From positions 448,386-512,385 of the forward strand of contig CAMOOO010000001.1 in assembly GCA_946621465.1 (NCBI GenBank): 64,000 nt of DNA. The letters run 5' to 3'. Below, in pieces: positions 40,829-49,720 of this stretch; within the stretch, counting starts at the first letter, position 1, and each line of letters begins with the position of its first letter. Below the pieces are notes generated by a model. That model had not been told where the DNA came from and ran no database searches. It worked only from the letters and a program-made list of their open reading frames with translations. The position numbers were made by a program, and so were the translations under genes. This stretch comes from an uncultured Clostridia bacterium (GTDB lineage Bacteria > Bacillota > Clostridia > Christensenellales > DTU072).

Positions 40829-42469
40829 CTATTTAATATCGTACCCTCTCTTCTGCAATGCCATAACCTGCAAATTGACCTGTTCCAAAAACTCTCTGTT
40901 CGTTTTTGTTTTTACGATCATGTTCAGCAAATTCTCCGTTGCGTCAGAACTATCTCCTTGTCCCAGTAATTTACGCATTGCCCATACGCCTTGCAGCTCG
41001 TTTTGATCAAGCAATAACTCCTCCATACGGGTGCTACTCTTATATAAATCGATCGCCGGAAATATTCTCTTTTCACTGAGTCTTCTATCGAGGTGAATTT
41101 CCATATTACCGGTTCCCTTAAACTCTTCGTAAATAACGTCGTCCATGCGGCTGCCGGTATCGACAAGTGCGGTTGCGATAATGGTAAGGCTACCGCCGAA
41201 TTCGATATTTCTTGCAGCTCCAAAGAAACGTTTGGGGCTATGCAATGCACCTGGATCAATACCGCCGGAAAGAGTTCTTCCTGTCGGAGCTATGGTTAAG
41301 TTATACGCACGGGCAAGCCTGGTCAAACTATCCATAAGGATAACGACGTCCTCGCCGTGCTCAACCAATCTTTTTGCCCTCTCCAAAACCATTTCCGCCG
41401 CTTTTGTGTGATGCTCAGGCATCTCGTCAAAGGTGGAAAAAACGACCTCTCCGTCAATACATCTCTTCATGTCCGTGACCTCTTCCGGACGCTCGTCAAT
41501 CAACAAAACAATCAGGTGAACGTCGGGATAGTTAACGGATATGCTACGCGCGACTTTCTTTAAAAACGTCGTTTTACCTGCTTTCGGCGGAGAAACAATC
41601 ATGGCGCGCTGCCCTTTTCCTATAGGTGCTATCATGTCAATACAACGAATGGCAAAATCATTCATCGTGTTGGGTATTTCCAGTCTGAAACGCTCGTTGG
41701 GATATATGGGCGTCAGATTATCAAAGTTCTTTCTTCTGGATAAGCTCTCAAACGAACGGTTGTTTACCGTAAGGATGTTGAATACGCGCGGACGATTCTC
41801 GTTATTTTTCTGCGCTTCAGCTTTTATCCAATCGCCTTTACGTAGTCCCCATGCTTTAATTTTTTGAGCGGAAATATAGGCATCGCCCTCTCCTGCCTCG
41901 TAATTATGCGCACGCAAAAAGCCATATCCATCCGGCAATATCTCTAACACACCCTCTTTTATTTCCGTATTCTCCGGATCAATTTTTTCCGTCTCACCCT
42001 CTTCTTGTGTTTTTCTTCCTGCTTGGCGCGTCGGTTTTTCAGTCACGGTCGGAGTCGATTGCGGCGGATTGGGACGAGGAGCCGGCGCAGGCGTCTCTTT
42101 CCTGCTATGAGGAATGAACGAAGGTTTCGGTTCGTTAATTAGTCCCGACATCGGGATATTCATAACAGTATAGGCGTCGTTATCGTGTTCCGGTTTTCCG
42201 TCATCGCTATCACTGAAAACCAGCCTCGGGGAGCCGCTCTGTTGTTTCTCCCCCTGCGGCCTGCCTATTTTTTTCTTCTGGACTTCTTTTTTTAATCCTC
42301 TTGATATCTCATCAACTGTTTTATTCTCCGTCAGAGAAAGTATGGTCTCGATCAGATCTTCTTTTTTCATGGAAGTCGGACTGTTTAATCCGAATTCCGT
42401 TCCCAGTTTTCTGAGTTCGGATATTTTCATTTTCAACAAATCCTCTCGAGAATAATGGAAATAATCCAT
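40829..42469 (-). CDS. rho: Transcription termination factor Rho
   Basis: Hexameric RNA helicase that ends transcription. The 546 residues show a SAP-like N-terminus (about 1-50), a low-complexity Pro/Lys/Glu-rich insert (about 60-165), the RNA-binding CSD (about 170-240, GYGFLRAHNY), the P-loop PPKAGKTT and the R-loop/secondary site motifs GGSLTIIATALVDTGSRMD and LDRRLSEKRIFPAID. The N-terminal insert makes it longer than the E. coli protein (419), common in Gram-positives. AGGAGG is 9 nt before the ATG. Confidence 0.96.
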   Translation of the reverse strand: MDYFHYSREDLLKMKISELRKLGTEFGLNSPTSMKKEDLIETILSLTENKTVDEISRGLKKEVQKKKIGRPQGEKQQSGSPRLVFSDSDDGKPEHDNDAYTVMNIPMSGLINEPKPSFIPHSRKETPAPAPRPNPPQSTPTVTEKPTRQAGRKTQEEGETEKIDPENTEIKEGVLEILPDGYGFLRAHNYEAGEGDAYISAQKIKAWGLRKGDWIKAEAQKNNENRPRVFNILTVNNRSFESLSRRKNFDNLTPIYPNERFRLEIPNTMNDFAIRCIDMIAPIGKGQRAMIVSPPKAGKTTFLKKVARSISVNYPDVHLIVLLIDERPEEVTDMKRCIDGEVVFSTFDEMPEHHTKAAEMVLERAKRLVEHGEDVVILMDSLTRLARAYNLTIAPTGRTLSGGIDPGALHSPKRFFGAARNIEFGGSLTIIATALVDTGSRMDDVIYEEFKGTGNMEIHLDRRLSEKRIFPAIDLYKSSTRMEELLLDQNELQGVWAMRKLLGQGDSSDATENLLNMIVKTKTNREFLEQVNLQVMALQKRGYDIK

Positions 42470-42666
42470 ATAATGATTTCCTCCTAAAATACTATTACCT
42501 GAAATATGAAATTATAAAAAACGTGCTATGATAATCTATTGCCTAAAATTGGGGATCATGTAAAAAACTTTTAATTTATTTTACTATATTATTCTTCCTT
42601 CTGTCAATGATATTATTCATTTTTTTCATAAAAACATTTTCCTTCTTTACAAATACCGGATTTTGC

Positions 42667-42695
42667 TTGCTATTTAATTCTATTAATGGTATTAT
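42667..42695 (+). promoter_or_regulatory. tRNA-Gly promoter
   Basis: TTGCTA at 42667-42672 and TATTAT at 42690-42695 with a 17-bp spacer, 12 bp before the tRNA. The region 42470-42666 between rho and this promoter holds AT-rich DNA and the rho leader; I see no gene in it. Confidence 0.75.
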
Positions 42696-42707
42696 AAGAT
42701 TATTCAT

Positions 42708-42781
42708 GCGAGTGTAGTTCATTGGTAGAATGCGAGCTTCCCAAGCTTGAGAGGAGGGTTCGATTCCCTTCACTCGCTCCA
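42708..42781 (+). tRNA. tRNA-Gly (anticodon CCC)
   Basis: A 74-nt cloverleaf with encoded CCA. The acceptor stem pairs GCGAGTG (42708-42714) with CACTCGC (42771-42777), the discriminator is T, and the anticodon loop TTCCCAA gives CCC. The T-loop GGTTCGATTCC is standard. Confidence 0.96.
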
Positions 42782-42787
42782 CTGGTT

Positions 42788-42823
42788 ATCGCGACGATAT
42801 GTACCTGTCCGTCGCGATTTTTT
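42788..42823 (+). terminator. Terminator of tRNA-Gly
   Basis: A 9-bp stem (ATCGCGACG at 42788-42796 and CGTCGCGAT at 42810-42818) followed by six Ts. Confidence 0.92.
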
Positions 42824-42897
42824 CATTTTAATAAACGGCCTTTCCGCTCCCACAATGTTGCAAATAAACTAAAGACTTCTATAAACATTGTTCTTTC

Positions 42898-42926
42898 TTG
42901 ACTATCCAATTATTATTATGTATAAT
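42898..42926 (+). promoter_or_regulatory. Promoter of the YfcE-like gene
   Basis: TTGACT at 42898-42903 and TATAAT at 42921-42926 with a 17-bp spacer, 25 bp before the ATG. Confidence 0.88.
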
Positions 42927-42951
42927 CATTTTAAACAATAAGGATTGAAAT

Positions 42952-43488
42952 ATGAAAATAATTATTGCAAGCGATATACATGGTTCTTATGAAACCATAC
43001 AGATACTGGATCATATTTTTAAGACAGAGAAAGCAGATAAACTTATTCTCTTAGGAGATATTTATAATCACGGTCCGCGCAATCCCATTCCCGATCAATA
43101 CGACCCGCAAAACGTATCGAAATATCTCAATTCCATCGTAGAAAAACTAATTGTAATTAAAGGCAATTGTGACAGCGAAGTCGACCAGATGATTTCAGAT
43201 TTTTATTTCACAGATAGCGTCTATATTCCTTTGGGTAATACCACAGTATTTTTAACCCACGGTCACGTCTACAATAAAGACAACGTCCCTAGAAACTGTA
43301 ATGCACTCATCTATGGACATTTCCATACAGCTTTTATTGAAAAGAAAAACGATATAATCATCGCCAACCCCGGTAGCATTACTCTACCGAAGGACAATAA
43401 AAGATGCTATCTCCTATTCGACGACGATATGCTTTATCTAAAAGATATATTGGGCGACCTTATTGATTCTATACGGTTACCAAACTAG
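42952..43488 (+). CDS. yfcE: YfcE/MJ0936-family phosphodiesterase
   Basis: A 178-residue metal-dependent phosphoesterase. The calcineurin-like motifs are SDIHGS (8-13), LLGDIYNHGPR, KGNCD, LTHGHVY and YGHFHTA followed by NPGS. Length and motif spacing match YfcE, which hydrolyses artificial phosphodiesters; the cellular substrate is not known. AAGGAT precedes the ATG. The last 4 bp overlap the convergent gpr gene. Confidence 0.93.
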   Translation: MKIIIASDIHGSYETIQILDHIFKTEKADKLILLGDIYNHGPRNPIPDQYDPQNVSKYLNSIVEKLIVIKGNCDSEVDQMISDFYFTDSVYIPLGNTTVFLTHGHVYNKDNVPRNCNALIYGHFHTAFIEKKNDIIIANPGSITLPKDNKRCYLLFDDDMLYLKDILGDLIDSIRLPN

Positions 43489-44306
43489 TAATATATACCA
43501 CTGTGGATGGTACGATTTATTGCATCTGCGATCACGTCGGCATAGTCGGCGCAAATATAATCAATTTCTTTTGCGGCTACCACCAAATCACTAATATCGG
43601 AAACATCTTTTATTTTCCCGTCCGAATACTCGGATATTATTCTTGTTGCATAAATAACAAGCGGAACTCCAATCGCCAGCACAGGGACTTTCAGACTATC
43701 ATAGTTTAAGCATCTTTTTGCGTTACCGACTCCTCCGCCGGGTTCAATTCCTCCGTCGGAAAACTGCACTGTACGTCCAAGCCTCAAAATTGAGCTACAC
43801 GCAAGAGTATCGATTGCTATTACGATATCCGGTTTAACTTGACGAATTAGCCCATAGATTACGTCAAAGCTTTCTATTCCCGTCGTTCCGCTTACTCCGC
43901 ATTTGACTGCGCATAACTGCCCGTATTTCCCCGACTTATTAAACAATCCGTCTTGATTATTTAAATGCATGGTTACAATAAGACGGTCTGCCACCTTCCC
44001 GCCCAGACTATCCGCAGTTATTTTTTCATTACCCAAACAAGCAATAAAAATCCTCGATTGTTCGGAAATATTCATTTTATTAAGGTAGTAAGTTAGTGCT
44101 TTCTTTATCTCTAAAGATATTCTCTCCTTCGCTTCCGGATTGCAAAATAGTTCTTCCCTGGTGGCAATAGTGATATAGCTATGATTATCCTTCCCTTCCG
44201 AATACGTTACTTCTATTTTGCCAAAATGTTTTCTTTCCTTTTTGACGTCATATTGTCCGTTTGCTAACAGCGCATTCTCACATAATTCTCTGTATATTCT
44301 GGTCAT
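43485..44306 (-). CDS. gpr: Spore germination protease GPR
   Basis: An aspartate-type endopeptidase (family A25) that degrades small acid-soluble spore proteins during germination. The conserved core is clear: CLGNEKITADSLGGKVADRLIVT in pattern, GVSGTTGIESFD, KPDIVIAIDTLA, FSDGGIEPGGGVGN and VPVLAIGVP. The ATG at 44306 gives 273 residues. An ATG 51 bp upstream was rejected because that reading would start within the ftsY terminator. No Shine-Dalgarno precedes the ATG; a -10-like box ends 6 nt before it. Its presence strongly suggests the organism sporulates. Confidence 0.92.
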   Translation of the reverse strand: MTRIYRELCENALLANGQYDVKKERKHFGKIEVTYSEGKDNHSYITIATREELFCNPEAKERISLEIKKALTYYLNKMNISEQSRIFIACLGNEKITADSLGGKVADRLIVTMHLNNQDGLFNKSGKYGQLCAVKCGVSGTTGIESFDVIYGLIRQVKPDIVIAIDTLACSSILRLGRTVQFSDGGIEPGGGVGNAKRCLNYDSLKVPVLAIGVPLVIYATRIISEYSDGKIKDVSDISDLVVAAKEIDYICADYADVIADAINRTIHSGIYY

Positions 44307-44312
44307 ACTCAA

Positions 44313-44340
44313 AGTATAACCCTCTAAATTAGACTTATAC
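44313..44340 (-). promoter_or_regulatory. Possible gpr promoter (forespore-type)
   Basis: Minus-strand GTATA (44340-44336) and the stretch GGTTATACTT around 44313-44318 resemble the forespore sigma-F/G elements (GYATA; GGNNANANT), though the spacing is a little short. TATACT alone would also serve as a sigma-A -10 box without a good -35. Confidence 0.4.
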
Positions 44341-44341
44341 G

Positions 44342-44369
44342 AAAAAAGCCACCGCATTACCGGTGGCTT
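44342..44369 (-). terminator. Terminator after ftsY
   Basis: A 9-bp stem (44369-44361 with 44354-44346) with a 6-nt loop and six Ts on the minus strand, 22 bp after the ftsY stop. It isolates gpr from the smc-ftsY unit. Confidence 0.92.
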
Positions 44370-44391
44370 CCATAGTTATTCATAAATATAC

Positions 44392-45285
44392 CTACAGAAT
44401 AGCGTTTACAAAATCGGTCGCATTAAATGGCAACAAATCATCGATTTTTTCACCGACTCCTATATAGACGACAGGCATTTCATATTCGGCGCTTATTGCC
44501 ATAACAACGCCGCCTTTTGCCGTTCCATCCAGTTTTGTCAAGATGATTCCGTCTATATCAATCGCCTCGTCAAAAACTTCTACCTGGCTTACGGCATTCT
44601 GTCCAGTAGTCGCATCCAAAACGATATAGTTTCTCCTATCGGCATTAGGCAGTTCCCTATCGATAACACGGTTGATTTTGGAAAGCTCGTTCATTAAGTT
44701 CTTTTTGTTATGCAGTCTGCCCGCCGTATCCACCAAAATAACGTCTGTTCCTTTTGCTTTTGCAGAGGCAATGGCATCAAAAACCACTGCCGCCGGATCG
44801 CTGCCATCTTCGTGTTTTATTATTCTTACACCGGCTCTATCCGCCCAAACTTCCAGTTGTTCGCTGGCTGCCGCTCTGAAAGTGTCTGCAGCGGCAACGA
44901 TAACGCTTTTACCTTGCGACTTGAACAAATTAGCAAGTTTCCCGATGGCGGTCGTTTTACCTACGCCGTTGACTCCAGCGACTAAAATAAGGAGCGGATA
45001 ATTGTATTCCGGCACCTCGTAATCAATAGAATCAATTAGGATTTGTCGCAGCAATTCGCGCGCATCATCCGGAACGGTAATTTTTTTTCTGAATATCTCT
45101 TCTTTTAATTCGGTAATAATCTGATCCGTTGCCGTCACGCCCATGTCTGCGGCGATCAAAGCCATCTCCAATTCCTCATAGAACTCATCATTTAACTCTT
45201 TGGCTTTGAAAACCTCAAAAAGTTTTTTTGCAATATTATCTTTGGTCTTTTTTAAGCCATCTCTTATTTTCGCGAAAAAACCCAT
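44392..45285 (-). CDS. ftsY: Signal recognition particle receptor FtsY
   Basis: GTPase that docks ribosome-SRP complexes at the membrane. The 297 residues consist of the N and G domains only, without the long acidic A domain of E. coli. G1 is GVNGVGKTT, the ADTFRAAA switch, G3 DTAGRLHN and G4 TKLDGTAKGG are present. GGGGAGAG before the ATG lies in the end of smc; the two genes are 1 bp apart and clearly co-transcribed. Confidence 0.96.
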   Translation of the reverse strand: MGFFAKIRDGLKKTKDNIAKKLFEVFKAKELNDEFYEELEMALIAADMGVTATDQIITELKEEIFRKKITVPDDARELLRQILIDSIDYEVPEYNYPLLILVAGVNGVGKTTAIGKLANLFKSQGKSVIVAAADTFRAAASEQLEVWADRAGVRIIKHEDGSDPAAVVFDAIASAKAKGTDVILVDTAGRLHNKKNLMNELSKINRVIDRELPNADRRNYIVLDATTGQNAVSQVEVFDEAIDIDGIILTKLDGTAKGGVVMAISAEYEMPVVYIGVGEKIDDLLPFNATDFVNAIL

Positions 45286-45286
45286 A

Positions 45287-48200
45287 TTAACTCTCCCCTT
45301 TGTGTGCCATCTTCAAAGCGTCGCTCAGTTTAATGGAAAGATGTTTCGAAACGCCCTGTTCTTGCATCGTAATGCCGTACAATTCATCGGCAAGCTCCAT
45401 CGTCGGTTTACGGTGGCTTATGATTATAAACTGTGTATTTTTACTGTATTTCTGTAAAAATCTTGCATAAATCGCGGCATTGCTATCATCCAAAGGCGCA
45501 TCGACCTCGTCCAAAACGCAGAACGGCATCGGATGAAGTTTTATGATAGCAAAAATAATCGCTATAGCAGTCAAAGCACGTTCGCCACCTGACAACAAGT
45601 TGATGTTCTGAAGCTTTTTCCCGGGCGGTTCTGCCTCGATGATAATACCTGCATCCAAAACGCTTTGTCCAGGCATGATATCCAGCTCCAATCTTCCTTT
45701 ACCGCCGTCAAACAGCAAATTGAATATCTCGGCGAAATTGTTCTTTATCTTATCAAAGCTCTCGGTAAAGATGCTTTCCATCTTCTGCGTTAGGTCGTTG
45801 ATACTGTCTTCAAGCATGGCTTTTGCCTTGACGATATCATCGTAATGTATCTTAATATCGTCATAATCCTGCTGATGACGAGTTAAACTTTCTTCCGCCG
45901 TAGCATTGATAGGTCCAAGCGCAATAAGTTCTCTCTTCAAGATTTTGTTTTCCGACGTACCGGAAACGTCGTTATACTCTTCTAAACGATAGGTCGTTGC
46001 TTCTTCAACGGTGAGCTGATAGCTTTCTTTGATGTTCTCCTGAAGAGTGGCGATCTCAATATCGATGTTCTCAAGCTGAGTTTCCGTTCTGGCCTTTCTG
46101 TCGGACACAATGGAAATCTTATCGGCGAGTTCTTGAGATTCTTTATGTTTCTTTTCCAACAATCTGTTGAGATCGAACTTTTTAGTGTCAAGCTCATTGA
46201 TTTCCTGAATAACCTTCTTCAGTTCTTCACTCTCTCCCGCTTGCGAAGCAATGTTTTGGATTTCAGAAAGAATCATCTCTTTTTCTGCCGTTCCTTCCTC
46301 CAAGAACCTCTTCGCTTCAGTAATCTCGTTCTGCAAACGATCGATATTCTTTTGGGCTACCTGCAAGGATGCTTTCAGCTCGTTCAGCTCCAGTTCAATC
46401 TGTTTGGTCTTATTCAGAAGAGTCGTACGACGCTCGTCTGCCGCCGCAAGACGACGCTTTAATTCGGATAGTTCGTCAGCAAGTGCCGTCAGCGTATCCG
46501 TACTACCGTATCTTTTCTGTGCCTGCGTGTCCGTTTCCTTGCTTTGAACAAGTATTTGAGCATTCTTTTCAATAACGGCTTGCTTATCAGCGTTATTCTG
46601 TGAAATCAATCTCTCGATCTCAAATTCATGACGAGCCTTTGTTTGCGTTAGATATAATCTCTGCTGCTCGGCTGATTCTTTATCGGCACGAATTTTGATA
46701 ATAATGTTACCGATAACGGATATAGCCGTCGTCAATTCCTGTTTTTGCTTTTTGGTCTCTTCGATATCCTTTGAAAGAGCTTCGTATTCTCTTACTTTCG
46801 CCTTCAACAATTTAGTCACTTCGGCAATGTCATTTTCCAGGCTGAGAATATGAGATTCCGCGGCGCCTTTGGCACCACCGGTCATGGCACCGGAAACGGC
46901 TACGTTTTCACCATCGAGTGTGACGATCCTGAAACCGTTACGATATTTTTTGGCAATACGAATGGCACTATCAAGGTCCTCTGCAACGACAACCCTACCG
47001 AGCATATTTTCAATTGCAGGACGGTATTTTTCATCAAAACGAACTAGGTCAATCGCTAAACCATAGCAACCGTCTTCATCAAGTGCCGATTCATAAATCG
47101 CTTCAAGCGGATGCGGACGCATCATATCCAAAGGCAGGAACGTCGCTCTTCCGGCTCCCGTTTCCTTTAATTTAGATATCAAAAATGCAGAATCAGCTGC
47201 GGTTTCCGTTACGATATTGTTAATGTTGTTTCCGAGGGCGATATCAATCGCGGTAGCAAACTTCGGCGAAATAACTTTTAAAATATTACCCAGTACGCCA
47301 CAAATACTTCTCTTAACCGCCGGGTCGTTATTGGTCATCAAGAACTTAACGGCGCGATCGTAATTGCTATAATTGGAGCGGCTGGATTCAAGCATGTTCA
47401 GTCTGCCTTTCAAGTTGGCAATCGTCCCGTAGCTCTCTCTGAATTTATCCTCGGCATCATTCAGACGTTCGGAAATGGTATCAAATTTATCCTGAAGTTC
47501 TTTTTGTTCAGAACGTTTCTTATCAATTTCTTGTTGACGATCCTGAATGGTTTGTTCCAAAGTAGACAGCTCTTTTGCGCATTTCTTTATTTCTTCTTTA
47601 TGCTCGGCTATCTCCGTGTCTCTACGTTGAATATTATCTTCCAGTGCCATTTTCTGCGCCGATAATTTGGCGATATCGGCGTTTATCGCACCCGTTTTAT
47701 CCGCGGTAGAAAGCAGAGCCTGGTTCGTCAAATTAATTTCGTTCTGCTTCAACGCAACGGCTTCGTTTAACGCGTTGTACTCTTCAATGGCATTTTGTTC
47801 GTCAGCCTTGGACTGCAAATGCTCCTCTGACTTTTTAACGCTGGATTCGACACATTCTTTTTCCAAAGCATAGTTCAGTTCAAGTTGATGCTCTTTATTT
47901 TTTATCTCTTCGTTAAACCGTTCTATATCTGCATTAACTTTTTCCAATCTCTCAGCGAAGTGTTCTCCGTCTTTTTTTCTGGATGCTTCGTCTACGCTGA
48001 GTTGAACTTTTTTGGCATTGAGACTTTTGTAAACCTCGTCGATACTCTCCAATTCTGTTTGAGTTTCGGTATACTCCTTGTTTACGTCAACCTGCATCTT
48101 ATTGAGGGATTCGAGTTCTTCCGTTTCTCTCGTTAATTTTTCGCGTAGTTTTTTCCTCTGCTCCTCGCTGTGATCGGAAACGTAAAGGAAATGGTTGATA

Positions 48201-48889
48201 TCCAACACCTTTATTCTTTCGTTAAGCGAGCGTGCTTTTGCGGCAACTTCCGCTTGCGTTCTGAGAGGTTTAATTACATCCTCTAAAACCCTCATCTGTT
48301 CTTCCAACGAACGAACGTTTACCAACGCTTTTTCCAAACGGGAAAGGGACTCCTTTCTGTCCGATTTATATTTGGATATCCCTGCCGCTTCTTCGAAGAT
48401 TTGTCTTCTGTCTTCCGGCTTAGCACTCAAAATGGCGTCAATCTGTCCCTGTCCGACAACGGAGTAACCGTCTTTACCTATACCGGTATCCCTAAACAAA
48501 TTGATAATATCTTTTAATTTTGCTTTTTTGTTATTGATGTAATATTCGCTGTCACCGCTTCTGTATAATTTTCTCGTGATAATTAGTTCATCAAAATCAA
48601 CGTCGTAGGCTCTATCTAAATTATCGAACACCAACGAAACTTCGCAATACCCCATTGGTTTACGATTGTTGGTTCCTTTAAAAATAACTTCTTGCATGGT
48701 CTTTCCTTGACCACCGCTACGGATATTCCTAGCGTTCTGCTCACCAAGAACCCATTTGATCGCGTCGCAAACATTGCTCTTTCCGCAACCATTCGGTCCA
48801 ACGATACAGGTAACGCCCGTTGTAAAGTCCAGTTGAAGTTTATCGGCGAACGATTTAAAACCGTAAGCCTCCAACCTTTTTAAATGCAT
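45287..48889 (-). CDS. smc: Chromosome segregation protein SMC
   Basis: A 1200-residue condensin ATPase. Walker A GPNGCGKSN is at about 32-40, two long coiled coils flank a hinge (about 515-640, ICGVLGNILKVI to ATFLPLDMMRP), and the C-terminal head has the signature LLSGGERAL and Walker B VLDEVDAPLDD. Length is typical. GGAGAG precedes the ATG. rnc, often upstream in Firmicutes, is not adjacent; a promoter lies at 48928-48956. Confidence 0.97.
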   Translation of the reverse strand: MHLKRLEAYGFKSFADKLQLDFTTGVTCIVGPNGCGKSNVCDAIKWVLGEQNARNIRSGGQGKTMQEVIFKGTNNRKPMGYCEVSLVFDNLDRAYDVDFDELIITRKLYRSGDSEYYINNKKAKLKDIINLFRDTGIGKDGYSVVGQGQIDAILSAKPEDRRQIFEEAAGISKYKSDRKESLSRLEKALVNVRSLEEQMRVLEDVIKPLRTQAEVAAKARSLNERIKVLDINHFLYVSDHSEEQRKKLREKLTRETEELESLNKMQVDVNKEYTETQTELESIDEVYKSLNAKKVQLSVDEASRKKDGEHFAERLEKVNADIERFNEEIKNKEHQLELNYALEKECVESSVKKSEEHLQSKADEQNAIEEYNALNEAVALKQNEINLTNQALLSTADKTGAINADIAKLSAQKMALEDNIQRRDTEIAEHKEEIKKCAKELSTLEQTIQDRQQEIDKKRSEQKELQDKFDTISERLNDAEDKFRESYGTIANLKGRLNMLESSRSNYSNYDRAVKFLMTNNDPAVKRSICGVLGNILKVISPKFATAIDIALGNNINNIVTETAADSAFLISKLKETGAGRATFLPLDMMRPHPLEAIYESALDEDGCYGLAIDLVRFDEKYRPAIENMLGRVVVAEDLDSAIRIAKKYRNGFRIVTLDGENVAVSGAMTGGAKGAAESHILSLENDIAEVTKLLKAKVREYEALSKDIEETKKQKQELTTAISVIGNIIIKIRADKESAEQQRLYLTQTKARHEFEIERLISQNNADKQAVIEKNAQILVQSKETDTQAQKRYGSTDTLTALADELSELKRRLAAADERRTTLLNKTKQIELELNELKASLQVAQKNIDRLQNEITEAKRFLEEGTAEKEMILSEIQNIASQAGESEELKKVIQEINELDTKKFDLNRLLEKKHKESQELADKISIVSDRKARTETQLENIDIEIATLQENIKESYQLTVEEATTYRLEEYNDVSGTSENKILKRELIALGPINATAEESLTRHQQDYDDIKIHYDDIVKAKAMLEDSINDLTQKMESIFTESFDKIKNNFAEIFNLLFDGGKGRLELDIMPGQSVLDAGIIIEAEPPGKKLQNINLLSGGERALTAIAIIFAIIKLHPMPFCVLDEVDAPLDDSNAAIYARFLQKYSKNTQFIIISHRKPTMELADELYGITMQEQGVSKHLSIKLSDALKMAHKGES

Positions 48890-48927
48890 AACGTCATTCT
48901 CTCCCGTATTATAATATACTAATTTAT

Positions 48928-48956
48928 ATTATATATAAATTTTATGCTTTTGTAAA
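48928..48956 (-). promoter_or_regulatory. smc-ftsY promoter
   Basis: Minus-strand TTTACA (48956-48951) and TATAAT (48933-48928) with a 17-bp spacer. A second TATAAT nearer the gene lacks a good -35. Confidence 0.7.
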
Positions 48957-49015
48957 GTGAAGCAATGGATATTTATCATCGTTTTGTATTAGATAAGTGA
49001 AATAATAATGAATAT

Positions 49016-49042
49016 AAAAAACGGCCAAGATAACTATCTGGC
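49016..49042 (-). terminator. Terminator after the AlkD-like gene
   Basis: A bulged 8-bp stem around 49024-49042 followed by six Ts on the minus strand; it overlaps the stop codon of the AlkD-like gene. Confidence 0.7.
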
Positions 49043-49717
49043 TCGTTTTAATCTTTTTATATATTCTTTTTGTTGTGAATCAAGTCTAAAACTCTCAACG
49101 CCCTTTTGTATGGCTTTATTATGGACCCAAATGGGGAGAATATTATTTACTAAGTATGGCAAGGTGCTATTATATTGCTTGGCTAATGCAGTCGCATAAA
49201 ACCAAGCAATCATCATATTCACGTAATAATCATCCCTGTCGATTTTTGACGGATACGATAAGTACTCTTCTTTAAATCCAGCATCTAAAAAGAAATTCAT
49301 CAGAAACTTTATTCCCAGTCTACAGGTATACGTTTCTTCTGACAAAATCCATTCTTTTATTTTACAGATGAGCGTTTCTTTATTCTTTCTAAACACTTTA
49401 GGCGTTATGATATCACAGACCGCCCAGTTATCTATATATGGCATGAAGCATTCAATAAGGCTGACGCATTCATTAAAGTTTTTACATTCCGTAATAAGAA
49501 TAGAATGAAGTATGTTTTCTTCGTAATAGACATGAGGGAGTTCTGATAAAAAAGAACTAACTATCGTGGTTCCGGCAATCTTTTTTGCGATCTGGCGTAT
49601 TTGAGGAACACGAACGCCGATAACCTTCTCCCGTTTTAATCCAGGTGTAAGTTTAACAGTAAAATCGCCGTATTTACTATCGGACAACGGCAAAAACAGG
49701 TCGATTATTTCCTGCAT
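49034..49717 (-). CDS. AlkD-like DNA alkylation repair protein
   Basis: A 227-residue all-helical HEAT-repeat protein of the AlkD family, glycosylases that remove alkylated bases without base flipping. The family block IDNWAVCDIITPKVF (about residues 92-106) and GVRVPQIRQIAKKI near 34-47 support this. It lies 3 bp after the GPH transporter gene and is likely its co-transcribed partner by chance of location. Its ribosome site (AGAGG) is far from the ATG, so coupling is likely. Confidence 0.85.
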   Translation of the reverse strand: MQEIIDLFLPLSDSKYGDFTVKLTPGLKREKVIGVRVPQIRQIAKKIAGTTIVSSFLSELPHVYYEENILHSILITECKNFNECVSLIECFMPYIDNWAVCDIITPKVFRKNKETLICKIKEWILSEETYTCRLGIKFLMNFFLDAGFKEEYLSYPSKIDRDDYYVNMMIAWFYATALAKQYNSTLPYLVNNILPIWVHNKAIQKGVESFRLDSQQKEYIKRLKRAR

Positions 49718-49720
49718 ACG

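Noticed and set aside
42576..42782. Minus-strand open frame of 68 codons beginning MERVKGIEPSSQAWEARILP
   Set aside because: It is the reverse translation of the tRNA-Gly gene, a well-known false protein seen antisense to this tRNA.
44307..44357. Upstream ATG for gpr
   Set aside because: It lies in the loop of the ftsY terminator hairpin, and the extra residues match nothing in GPR proteins.
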